From assembly GCA_036403235.1 (NCBI GenBank), contig DASWRI010000052.1, forward strand, positions 84,591-148,590: a stretch of DNA of 64,000 nt, written 5' to 3'. Under the pieces are notes generated by a model. It was not told the DNA's origin, ran no database searches, and saw only the letters and a program-made list of their open reading frames with translations. Positions 27,812-36,179 of the stretch are shown in pieces (the stretch's first letter is position 1; every line of letters begins with the position of its first letter). Made by a program: the position numbers and the translations under genes. This stretch comes from JBGTFE01 sp036403235. GTDB taxonomy: Bacteria > Acidobacteriota > Blastocatellia > Pyrinomonadales > Pyrinomonadaceae.

Positions 27812-28813
27812 TTATTGAAGCAGAGCGACGATTTTTTCCGTAAAATCGTGAACCTGAAGCAAAAATTCTCGATTGACGGCGAGGAGCATCAGCAGCGCGG
27901 CGAAACCGGCGAGCAAAAATCTAAACGCGATTTCTCGTCCGGCGCGAGCGTTTTGCGCCTCTTTGCAATCGGCTTCGGGCATTTGCAGAAGATGGAGGAT
28001 GCGGCCGGAAATATATTCGGTGTGCTCGGCAATCAGAGACGCGCCGGCAGGCATCGCCGGGCGAGCGCCGGCGGGTGCGAGGCGCGCGATTTTGACGAGC
28101 GCCGAAGCGAGATTTACTGCCGTCAGATTTCCGCCGCCGAGCGCGGCATACTCGTCGGCCGCCGATTCGGCCGTTTCCGTCCAGGCGCGTTCGAGCGTTT
28201 TTCCGAGCGGAAAAACCAGCAAATCGCGGCAAATACGGAGAATCGTCCGCTTAAAATTGTCGTGCGCCGCCAGGTGACCGTGCTCGTGCGCGATTGCCGC
28301 TTGCAGCTCTTCAGGGCTGAGCGCGTCGAAAATCCGGTTGGCGATAAACATCTGCGGGCGAAACGTGCCGACGACGGCGATGACCGGGAATTGATGATTG
28401 ATGCGAAAAGCGGGAATCGAGACGTTTTCGATTTCGACCGGCTCGGCGTTTTTCAGCCAGTTTGAAACAAGCCTTCGCGTCGTCGCGCGCGTCCCGAAAA
28501 CGCGCCAGGCAGCGGCGGCAAAACCGATTAATGAAATAATCGAGAGCAGCGCCAGCTTAAAGCTGATGATTTCGTCGGATTTATGCGGCTCGAACAAAAG
28601 ATAGGCCGGAAGCAGAAAGGCGAAGACGAAAACGCAGGCGCCGACAAACGGGAAAACGGACAAAGCAAAAATAAACCGCGCCTGTTTCGCCGCCGAACGG
28701 TTTTTGAAAAACCCGGATGCGGCGCGCCACAAGATTTCCGCGGCGATTGAAGACAAAACATTTATCGCCAGCAGAAGCGCAAAAATTAATGAAATTGCCA
28801 GCAGAAAATACAT
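27812..28813 (-). CDS. M56-family (BlaR1-like) membrane metallopeptidase
   Basis: 333 residues. Several N-terminal and one C-terminal membrane segment surround a zinc peptidase site HEHGH (in AAIAHEHGHLAAHD), the HExxH motif of BlaR1/MecR1 proteins. It is shorter than BlaR1 and lacks the extracellular penicillin-binding sensor, so its signal is unlikely to be a beta-lactam. It should cleave or inactivate the BlaI-type repressor encoded 6 bp upstream. Confidence 0.87.
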   Translation of the reverse strand: MYFLLAISLIFALLLAINVLSSIAAEILWRAASGFFKNRSAAKQARFIFALSVFPFVGACVFVFAFLLPAYLLFEPHKSDEIISFKLALLSIISLIGFAAAAWRVFGTRATTRRLVSNWLKNAEPVEIENVSIPAFRINHQFPVIAVVGTFRPQMFIANRIFDALSPEELQAAIAHEHGHLAAHDNFKRTILRICRDLLVFPLGKTLERAWTETAESAADEYAALGGGNLTAVNLASALVKIARLAPAGARPAMPAGASLIAEHTEYISGRILHLLQMPEADCKEAQNARAGREIAFRFLLAGFAALLMLLAVNREFLLQVHDFTEKIVALLQ

Positions 28814-28819
28814 CGTTGA

Positions 28820-29263
28820 TTATTCCCTGTTTTCGAGCTCGCGTCGTTTTTTTTGCACGAGACGCTCAAGCTCGTCGAGCAGTTCGCGGTCGCGGTCGCT
28901 GACCGCGTCGACGATGCAGGCCAGAACCGGCTCGATACGCTCGGTTCCGGCATTGAGCAGAGTTCCGATAACGTCTTCCGTCAGCCCGCGCTCCATTTCT
29001 TCGAGCGAAAAACGCGTCGAATACAGATAAGCTTTTCCCATCTTTCGCCGCTTCAAAAGATTTTTCTTAAACAAACGGTCGAGCGTCGTCATCACGGTCG
29101 TGTAGGCGACGTTTTCGCCGAAAGCGTCGAAAACCTGCCGGACACTGACTTCTTTTTGCCGCCAGACCTCCGCCATCGTTTCGCGCTCGAGCTTGCCGAG
29201 CGACGAGATAATCGCTTCGCTCGGCCGCGAAAATCCGCGCAGTGAAAATTTTGGGATTTTCAT
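28820..29263 (-). CDS. BlaI/MecI/CopY-family transcriptional repressor
   Basis: 147 residues. The winged-helix domain (about 15-90) shows SEAIISSLGKLERETMAEVW and VAYTTVMTTLDRLFKKNLLK, the family signature for DNA recognition. The C-terminal half is the dimerisation part cleaved by BlaR1-like proteases. It forms a two-gene unit with the M56 peptidase (6-bp gap). A consensus-like promoter lies so close to the ATG that the message may be leaderless. Targets may include its own promoter and perhaps the receptor gene downstream. Confidence 0.9.
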   Translation of the reverse strand: MKIPKFSLRGFSRPSEAIISSLGKLERETMAEVWRQKEVSVRQVFDAFGENVAYTTVMTTLDRLFKKNLLKRRKMGKAYLYSTRFSLEEMERGLTEDVIGTLLNAGTERIEPVLACIVDAVSDRDRELLDELERLVQKKRRELENRE

Positions 29264-29270
29264 ATTTGTC

Positions 29271-29298
29271 AGTATAAAAGAATTTAGATTTGTGTCAA
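29271..29298 (-). promoter_or_regulatory. sigma-70-type promoter of the BlaI-M56 unit
   Basis: On the - strand TTGACA (29298-29293), a 16-nt spacer and TATACT (29276-29271) precede the BlaI start codon by only 7 nt. Transcription would begin at or next to the ATG, and no Shine-Dalgarno is present. Confidence 0.65.
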
Positions 29299-29389
29299 TC
29301 GAAAAGTCTATTCAGCGATTTCGAAAATAAAAAATGCGCGCGAACCGGCCAAGCTGACGAATCGCTCGGTCAGGCTGCCCGAAATTGTT

Positions 29390-29426
29390 AAAGGTGTCAA
29401 AAAGCAGAGTTTCTGACACCTTTTTT
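29390..29426. terminator. hairpin AAAGGTGTCA/TGACACCTTT
   Basis: A perfect 10-bp stem with a 14-nt loop, followed by six T on the + strand. It lies just downstream (- strand) of the gene remnant at 29450-29594 and is probably its old terminator. Confidence 0.65.
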
Positions 29427-29449
29427 AGTTTTACGTCGAAACTGAAATT

Positions 29450-29594
29450 TTACGGAGTGGTAGTAATCGTTTCCACCCTTAAGTCCAGTTTATATTGACC
29501 GTTAGTTACAATTTCCGATTTCAAATCTATACTCAGACTGTCACCGTCGGCCGTCGATACGTTTGTAATGGCCGCGCCGGAAATTTTGTGTTTT
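29450..29594 (-). pseudogene. 3' remnant of an unidentified gene
   Basis: The - strand frame reads KHKISGAAITNVSTADGDSL and continues to VETITTTP before a TAA at 29450. This is protein-like, resembling the end of a beta-sandwich domain, but an in-frame stop lies immediately upstream and there is no start codon. A hairpin terminator follows at 29390. Likely the tail of a decayed gene; the rest of 29264-29789 shows no coding signal. Confidence 0.4.
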
Positions 29595-29736
29595 TACGTT
29601 TTTCTGAGTAGTCCGGACAGGATTACGTGAAAATAATTTTCTATTTGTTTTTTGTGGAAAATAAATTTCGTGAAGTAAGCACTAATAATTACCAGCATTT
29701 TCGGGAGCCTATAAAATTATTTGCTTTCAAAAAATT

Positions 29737-29775
29737 GAAAGCCTGCCCTTACCGTAACGGTAAGGGCAGGCTTTC
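29737..29775 (-). terminator. 18-bp perfect-stem terminator of the large TonB receptor gene
   Basis: GAAAGCCTGCCCTTACCG and its exact complement enclose a 3-nt loop; on the - strand six T follow shortly after. It lies 15 bp past the stop of the 1265-residue receptor gene. Confidence 0.9.
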
Positions 29776-29789
29776 ATTGACATTAAAAC

Positions 29790-32700
29790 TTAGAAATTAA
29801 GTTTTGCGCCGAATTGAAACTGGCGCTGGTCATAGGCTGCCGTCGGGATGCTGCGGAAGCGGCCGCCGCTGTCTCTCTGGCCGAAGGCGTTGACATCGCG
29901 GTAGTTCGGCGATGCGGACGCTTCGTTAAAGCGATTGAACAGATTGAAGCCTTCGGCAATCAATTCGAGACGGAAGCGTTCGCCGAAACGAATCGTGCGG
30001 GCGACGCGCAAATCGAACGAAGCATACGGATGCGTGATGCCGCGATTGCGTCCTAAGTTTCCGTTGGCGAAAATTAAACTGCCGTTGTCGTCCGTCTGGA
30101 AAATCGTGCCGCACGTTCCGCCGCCTGCCAGCGGTTCGCCCGGAACACAGAGCGTTCCGTCGGCCAGAACGTTCGGACGGTCGGTTTGCGACGATTGGTC
30201 GTTGTTGGCATCGACGTTCGTGATGATGTTAAACGGTCGACCCGACGAAATCTCGACAATCGGCGCAATTACAAAGTCCGCTAAAACCCGCTTCATCATA
30301 TTGTCCGATTTCTGCCAGGCCTGCGGCGAAGCGAGAACTCCGCTGAAGACAAAGCGATGACGCTGGTCAAACAGCGAATCGGCTCTTTCGAGGTCAAACC
30401 GACGGACGTTCTGCGCGATAAGCAAAGTCTGCAAATCCGAAGAATCGTCGATCGAGTGCGACCACGTATAAGAGGCGAGGAAGGTTAAGTTGTTGGCGAA
30501 ACGACGTTTCAGTTCGACGTTCATCGCGTTGTAGTTCGAGTTTCCGTCGGAAACCTGCGCGTTGACCGCACCGAACGGCGAAATCAGGCCGGGCGTTCTC
30601 AAACTTCCGGCAATCTGCGAATCGAGCACGGCTTTCGAAACCGCGCCGCCTGAAAGCGCTGCCGCTAAGAAATAATTCGGCGCGTTCGGGCGGAAGAAGT
30701 TGGCGACCGCCGGGGCAACCACGCGTCCGGTCGGGCACTGCGCGACCATTCCCGGAATAACCACGGCGCAACCGACGCCGGTTGCCGTTCCCGGCGCGGT
30801 CGTCGCGATTGAGAAAGCAATCGCCTGCTGCTGGCTGGCCGGCAGAGCGCCGCCGAAAAAGCGCTGGAAGTTTTGAATTTGCAGAGCCGTATTCGGCGTA
30901 TTCAAATCGGTCGGACGCGGCAGATTATGCGCGCCGACAAAAATATAAGAAACCGAAAGCGACATATTTTGGGTTATCTGTCGCTCAAACGATAAATTCG
31001 CCTGCGTCGCCGAAGCGTATTTGAAATCCTTCGCAATCGGCAAAGTGAACGGCAGAACCGCGCCGAAGCCCGAAAACGTCTGGTCATTAAAACGCTGGCG
31101 GCCAAACTGATACTGCGCCGAAGTCGCCACGCCCGGCGTTACGGTCGCGCCGCAGACCGCCGGATTCGAGCCCTGCACGCCGCAGACCGTTCCCTGAAAT
31201 ACCTGCGCGGCATTTAAGAGCGCCGTCGGCGTCGGACTTCCCGCCGTCAAAACCGATTGCTGCTGCTGCGCGGCGTCGGCGATGTCGGAGTTAAACGCGA
31301 CCGCCAGCAGCGGGTGGTCGTAGAAAAGGCCGAGCGCGCCGCGAACGACCGTTTTGCCGTCGCCGAAAATATCGTAGGCAAAACCGAAACGCGGTGCAAA
31401 GTTGTTAAAATCACGCGGAATTCCCTGCTGAACTCCGAGCGCGTCCTGTGCCGCCAGAATGTCGGTGGATGACAGATTGATGCCGGAAAGCGGGTCACGG
31501 AAACCGACCGGGTCAATCGTTTCGGTAAATTCGACGTCGTAGCGAATGCCGTAATTGAACGTCAGACGGCGCGTCGCTTTCCACGAATCCTGCGCGAAAA
31601 GGGCAATCGGCATATTTTTGATTTTGCTGACCGGATTGCCGAAACCCTGGATATACAGCGAAGGCAGGCCGAGCCCGTAGGACTGAACCGGCGTAAAGGC
31701 CGGAGCCGCCGCCGGAAATCCGAGATTCGAAGCGGCAAAATCGCCGAAGTTGAAAAGTCCGGCAAAGTTTAATTCAAAAACCGCGCTCGGAATCTTGACA
31801 AAGTTGATGTCGCCGCCGAATTTGAAAGCGTGATTGCCCCAGACCAAATTGTAATTGTCGGCCAACTGAATACGCGTTTCGGTGCGGTCGACCGGCGAGA
31901 AAAGCTCGCGGCCGATAAACGCCGTTCCCGAAATGTTAAAGGCGACGGCATCGCCGTTCTGCGATTTAAAGGTCGTGTCGCGGCGGCCGTATTGAAGACG
32001 CAGCTCGTTGGCGGTTGTTCCGCTCAAAGTCGAATTAAGACCGACCGTAAAGCTCGAGTCTTTAATATTGGTAATGCCCGTTCTGGAAAAATCGTTTTGT
32101 CCCAGAGACTGGTTTTGCGATTCGACCTGAATACCGGTCAAAGTTCCGGGGTTGAATCCGGCGCGAACCGTCAACTGGTTGTCGTTGTTGAGATTGACGT
32201 CAAAACGAAGCGATGTGTACTGCGTCGCTTCGGTGACGGGAAAAACTCTCTGCAAACTGTTGAGCGGTCGAAAAGCTATCGACTGACCGAGACTGTTGGT
32301 CGTGCCGACCGGAACGGGCGTGCCCGTCAGCAAAAATCTCGGGCCGATGGTTCCCGGCAGAATCGGCGAAATCGCCGGGCAGCCGCTTCCGTCGTTCGGG
32401 CTCGTCAGAGGGTTAAACCCGTTCAGAGCCGTCTGCGCGCCGCTCGAAGCGAAAAACGCGTAAGCGCGCGCCGCGCAGATGTTGGCGGCGACGCCCGAAC
32501 CGACCAGAGTGTTGATAAACGTCGCCTGCGCCGGCGTCAGGCCGGTATAAGTTCTGGCGACGGGATTGACGCCCGCGATGACCGGAATCGTCGCCGAAGC
32601 GGTTAAGCCGCGGGAAACGTCGCTTGTAAAAAAGCCCGATTCGTTGCGCTGGCGGCGTTCCCACGAAAAGAAGAAAAACGCACGGTCTTTGGCAATCGGC

Positions 32701-33587
32701 CCGCCGAGAGTCGCGCCGTACTGCGTGCGCGTGAAAGCCGATTTAAAGGGCGCAAACGCGTTGCGCGCCTGAATGCTTTTATCGCGGATAAAGCCGAAAA
32801 GATTTCCGGTGAATTGATTTGTTCCGCGTTTCGTGACGACGTTGATGATGCCGCCCGTCGCGCGCCCGAACTCGGCCATATAGGAATTTGTCGCGACCTG
32901 ATATTCCTGCACGCCTTCCTGCGAGAGCGTCGTGCGCGAAGCGTTGATTGAATTGTCGGTAAAGTCCGCGCCGTCGACCTGTACGAGCGTCGAGCGTCCG
33001 CGCTGGCCGCCGATGTTGAGGCCCGAAGTCGGGGCCGGGCCAATCGGGCGACCGTTGTCGCGGCCGACGGTTGAAATTGTCAGCGCAAAACCGGTCGCGC
33101 TGCGCTCGTTAATCGGTAGATTTTCGATTCTCTGCTGGTCAATCGTGTTGGCGACGGTCGTCCGCGACGTTTCGACCAAATCGATTGTATCGCCCGAAAC
33201 GTTGACGACGATGTCGGGCGTTCCGGCTTCGAGTTTAATTTGTAATTCGGCGTTTTGCCCGACGGTTAATTTTAAAGCCGAGATAACCGTCTTTTTAAAT
33301 GAAGAAGCTTCCGCCGTGATTTCATAGTCTGACGGCGGCAGGCCGATAAATCTGAAAGCGCCGCCGTCGTCGGCGGTGACCGTGCGCGTGAGTCCGGTCG
33401 CCGAATCCTTCGCCGTCACGGTTGCGCCCGGAACGACCGCGCCGTTCTGGTCGACGATGGTGCCGGACAAATCGGCCGCGCTCGACTGCGACTGCGCCAG
33501 AGCGGCGCCAAAACATAAAAGAACTACCATTGCCGACATCAAGATTTTTGTCGCAGCGGCAGAAACTCTCAAATGAAACGATTTCAT
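29790..33587 (-). CDS. very large TonB-dependent receptor (Oar-like)
   Basis: 1265 residues, with RBS AAGGAG. A signal peptide ends near GAALAQ. A carboxypeptidase-regulatory-like domain (SAADLSGTIVDQNGAVVPGA) precedes the plug (NASRTTLSQEGVQEYQVATN, EFGRATGGIINVVTKRGTNQ) and a long barrel ending in Phe (QFQFGAKLNF), as outer-membrane proteins do. Such receptors are expanded in Acidobacteriota and Bacteroidota and may import oligosaccharides or peptides. The substrate is unknown. It is monocistronic, with a strong terminator behind it. Confidence 0.92.
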   Translation of the reverse strand: MKSFHLRVSAAATKILMSAMVVLLCFGAALAQSQSSAADLSGTIVDQNGAVVPGATVTAKDSATGLTRTVTADDGGAFRFIGLPPSDYEITAEASSFKKTVISALKLTVGQNAELQIKLEAGTPDIVVNVSGDTIDLVETSRTTVANTIDQQRIENLPINERSATGFALTISTVGRDNGRPIGPAPTSGLNIGGQRGRSTLVQVDGADFTDNSINASRTTLSQEGVQEYQVATNSYMAEFGRATGGIINVVTKRGTNQFTGNLFGFIRDKSIQARNAFAPFKSAFTRTQYGATLGGPIAKDRAFFFFSWERRQRNESGFFTSDVSRGLTASATIPVIAGVNPVARTYTGLTPAQATFINTLVGSGVAANICAARAYAFFASSGAQTALNGFNPLTSPNDGSGCPAISPILPGTIGPRFLLTGTPVPVGTTNSLGQSIAFRPLNSLQRVFPVTEATQYTSLRFDVNLNNDNQLTVRAGFNPGTLTGIQVESQNQSLGQNDFSRTGITNIKDSSFTVGLNSTLSGTTANELRLQYGRRDTTFKSQNGDAVAFNISGTAFIGRELFSPVDRTETRIQLADNYNLVWGNHAFKFGGDINFVKIPSAVFELNFAGLFNFGDFAASNLGFPAAAPAFTPVQSYGLGLPSLYIQGFGNPVSKIKNMPIALFAQDSWKATRRLTFNYGIRYDVEFTETIDPVGFRDPLSGINLSSTDILAAQDALGVQQGIPRDFNNFAPRFGFAYDIFGDGKTVVRGALGLFYDHPLLAVAFNSDIADAAQQQQSVLTAGSPTPTALLNAAQVFQGTVCGVQGSNPAVCGATVTPGVATSAQYQFGRQRFNDQTFSGFGAVLPFTLPIAKDFKYASATQANLSFERQITQNMSLSVSYIFVGAHNLPRPTDLNTPNTALQIQNFQRFFGGALPASQQQAIAFSIATTAPGTATGVGCAVVIPGMVAQCPTGRVVAPAVANFFRPNAPNYFLAAALSGGAVSKAVLDSQIAGSLRTPGLISPFGAVNAQVSDGNSNYNAMNVELKRRFANNLTFLASYTWSHSIDDSSDLQTLLIAQNVRRFDLERADSLFDQRHRFVFSGVLASPQAWQKSDNMMKRVLADFVIAPIVEISSGRPFNIITNVDANNDQSSQTDRPNVLADGTLCVPGEPLAGGGTCGTIFQTDDNGSLIFANGNLGRNRGITHPYASFDLRVARTIRFGERFRLELIAEGFNLFNRFNEASASPNYRDVNAFGQRDSGGRFRSIPTAAYDQRQFQFGAKLNF

Positions 33588-33833
33588 TGGTTTTTCTCCT
33601 TAACTCTTTCTTTTGAAACTTTTCGAGATTTTGTCAGCTAACGACGCGAAAAAAGTCTAGGTTGACCTGGGATAGATAAACTTTTTTCCTGCAATCAAAT
33701 TTTGCTGCATTTATAGCGTCTATTATTATTAAAATTTTAGCTGACTGAACTTAATAAATTAGATTTGATAGCTTTGACGTTTGTAACGCAAAAATGAATT
33801 TTAAGCAAGCAAAAATGTAAGATTTTTGTAATT

Positions 33834-35054
33834 TTACGATTTAATTTTTTTCGCCCGGCCCGGCTCTCTCGTCGAGCGCGCCAGCAATTGTCTGGCTTTT
33901 TCGCTCAAACTCAAAATCGAAATCAAATTTTTGGCTAAGCGAGGCGCAAATGCCGCCCGCCTGAGAAGCGAGCAGACGCGCAGCCGGCGCTGAAATTTGC
34001 GGCGATATAAAATATTATATTTTTCCGCCGCGGCTTCGGGCAAATTCGGATTTTCGGCGATAACTTTCGCCAGAATTTCGGCGCTTTCGAGCGCCATCAG
34101 CATGCCGCTGCCAGTAAACGGGTCGATAAAAGCGGCCGCGTCGCCGATAGAAAAAAGACCGGGTGCGGGATTTAAGTCTTTGACGCCGAAACCGTCGATT
34201 GAAACCGCCAGCCAGTCGTAAACGGGCTTTGCCTTTTGCATCGTCTCGCGCGCCCGACGGTTTTGAAAAATCACGTTTTCGAGGATTTGTTCAACGTCCG
34301 AATTAAACTCTTTGACGGTTTCGGCCTTTATCAAAAAACAATGATTCGCCAGATTGCGCTCGACATAGCTCAAACCGCCGTAGCCGCCGCGGAAAAAATA
34401 TATCTCGCAACGGCCTTTTTCCAAACGCACGCCGTCGAGATGAGTCTTAAAACCGACCAGCCGATTTTTGATTTTTGATTTTTGATTTTTCGATTCGGCG
34501 GCTTTCAGTTTTTCCGCAAATTTTCCCAAAACGTTGGCGCGGCCGCTCGCGTCAATCGTCAAATCGGCTGAAATTTCAAAAGCGTCTCCAATTTTGTTTT
34601 TCGCCCTCACGCCGCAGATTTTTTCGTCGTCGCGCAAAAGCCCGACGGCGCTCGTTTCTTCCAAAACTTCGACGCCCGCCGCTCTCGCTTTTTCGAGCAG
34701 GCGAGCGTCCATCTCGGCGCGGCTGATGCTCAGAGCGCCCTCCGAATAGGCGTCAAACCAGGCGCTCGAAACACTGACCGATTTCCCGTTCGGCGCGTAA
34801 AAAACGGTTTGCGAAATCCGGTCGCCGCCGACGGCGAGCATTTCGTTCAGAACGGACAGATTTTCGAAATGCGCGAGACATTCGGGCGATATAAACTCGC
34901 CGCAGAGCTTTTCGCGCGGAAACTTTTCGCGCTCGACCAGACAAACTTCAAATCCGGCGCGCGCCAGCCGAATCGCCAGGCTCGCGCCCGCCGGCCCGGC
35001 GCCGACGACGACGGTTTTTGGTTTTCGATTTTCGATTTTCGATTGATTGTTCAT
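33834..35054 (-). CDS. FAD-dependent oxidoreductase, geranylgeranyl-reductase-like
   Basis: 406 residues. Dinucleotide motif VVVGAGPAGASLAIRLARAG near the N-terminus, the second FAD motif SIGDAAAFIDPFTGSGM, and FPREKLCGEF, typical of the geranylgeranyl reductase/halogenase/monooxygenase superfamily. It probably reduces or hydroxylates a lipid or aromatic substrate. The first 14 residues (MNNQSKIENRKPKT) and an internal stretch near residue 195 (SKNQKSKIKNR) are encoded by heptamer repeats and look like additions to the fold. Divergent from the MBL gene at 35148. Confidence 0.85.
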   Translation of the reverse strand: MNNQSKIENRKPKTVVVGAGPAGASLAIRLARAGFEVCLVEREKFPREKLCGEFISPECLAHFENLSVLNEMLAVGGDRISQTVFYAPNGKSVSVSSAWFDAYSEGALSISRAEMDARLLEKARAAGVEVLEETSAVGLLRDDEKICGVRAKNKIGDAFEISADLTIDASGRANVLGKFAEKLKAAESKNQKSKIKNRLVGFKTHLDGVRLEKGRCEIYFFRGGYGGLSYVERNLANHCFLIKAETVKEFNSDVEQILENVIFQNRRARETMQKAKPVYDWLAVSIDGFGVKDLNPAPGLFSIGDAAAFIDPFTGSGMLMALESAEILAKVIAENPNLPEAAAEKYNILYRRKFQRRLRVCSLLRRAAFAPRLAKNLISILSLSEKARQLLARSTREPGRAKKIKS

Positions 35055-35144
35055 TTTCCGCGCTTAAAGTTATTATAACCTTTTGCGCCGGAAGAAACTT
35101 TTAAATTTCTTCATCAATCGCAAATCAAAAATCGAAAACCAAAA
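35026..35144. repeat. heptamer inverted repeat spanning a divergent promoter region
   Basis: The left arm (from 35026, GATTTTC repeated three times) and the right arm (about 35112-35144, AAAATCG and related) are near-complementary over 26 bp. They flank the start codons of both divergent genes; the left arm encodes the N-terminus of the flavin reductase. Confidence 0.7.
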
Positions 35145-35147
35145 ATT

Positions 35148-36107
35148 ATGCAAATCATTCCGCTCGCAGTTCCAACGCCTTTTTATGTCAGCGACGTCAA
35201 TGTTTATTTGATAAAAGAAGACCCTCTGACGCTGATTGACGTCGGGCCGAAAACAAAGAAAGCATCGGACGCACTGCGCGCGAATCTGCGCCGCAACGGC
35301 GTCGATTTTGCGGACGTTCGCCGAATCGTCCTGACGCACGCGCACGAAGACCACTGCGGCCTCGCCAAACAAGTGCGCGACGAAGCGAAAAACGCGGAAA
35401 TCCTTGTTCACAGTTGGGAAACCGGCCATCTTTTCGGGCGCCTGGCGCGCGAAGAACATCGCAAATTGATGACGCGCGCCGGAGTTCCCGATTCGGTTTT
35501 CGACGAGATGCAAAATTTGTATTCGGAAATAAATCTTTTGACCGACGCGCTCGCGGAAGGCGAATTTTCCGAGCTGCGGGACGAGATGGAGCTCGAATTT
35601 TCGAGCGGATTTCTAAAAGTTCTGCACACGCCCGGACACACGCCCGGAAGCTGCTCGTTTGTCCGCGAAGCAAACCGGACTTTGATTGCCGGCGACTGCG
35701 TTTTGAAACGCATCACGCCGAATCCGGTCATCGCGCCCGACCCGGTTGACAAGGAAAAACGCTTCAAATCTCTGGCCGAATATCTCGTCTCGCTGGCGCG
35801 CATCCGGAGTTTTTCGCCGACGCTCGTTTACGGCGGCCACGGCGAGGCGATTCACGATTTCGAAGAAATTTTCAATCGCTACGTGCGCTCGATTGACGAG
35901 CGGCAGCGACGCGTAATTTCGCTTGTCTCCGGCGACGGCGCGACGGCTTTCGAGGTGGCGCAGAAGCTTTTCCCGAACGCGATTGACCGTGACGTTCACC
36001 GATTTTTAGCGATTTCCGAATCGGTCGCGCATCTCGACTACGCCGAATCCGAAGGCAAAATTGCGGTCGAATTTAAGCAGGGCGTCGAGTTTTACCGGAA
36101 ACTTTAA
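35148..36107 (+). CDS. MBL-fold metallo-hydrolase
   Basis: 319 residues. The metal motif THAHEDHCGL (HxHxDH), a later His in HTPGHTPGS, Asp in IAGDCVL and His in YGGHGEAI complete a two-zinc site. The C-terminal 70 residues contain a helical domain as in LACTB2/RNase-like MBL proteins. It could be a glyoxalase-II-like or lactonase enzyme; the substrate is not evident. Convergent with nothing; the next gene starts 72 bp downstream. Confidence 0.88.
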   Translation: MQIIPLAVPTPFYVSDVNVYLIKEDPLTLIDVGPKTKKASDALRANLRRNGVDFADVRRIVLTHAHEDHCGLAKQVRDEAKNAEILVHSWETGHLFGRLAREEHRKLMTRAGVPDSVFDEMQNLYSEINLLTDALAEGEFSELRDEMELEFSSGFLKVLHTPGHTPGSCSFVREANRTLIAGDCVLKRITPNPVIAPDPVDKEKRFKSLAEYLVSLARIRSFSPTLVYGGHGEAIHDFEEIFNRYVRSIDERQRRVISLVSGDGATAFEVAQKLFPNAIDRDVHRFLAISESVAHLDYAESEGKIAVEFKQGVEFYRKL

Positions 36108-36179
36108 TCCATGTCGATACAACTTATTTTTAATTTAAAAGCATCTCTGGTTTAAGTTCAATAGATTCAAGGAGAAACT

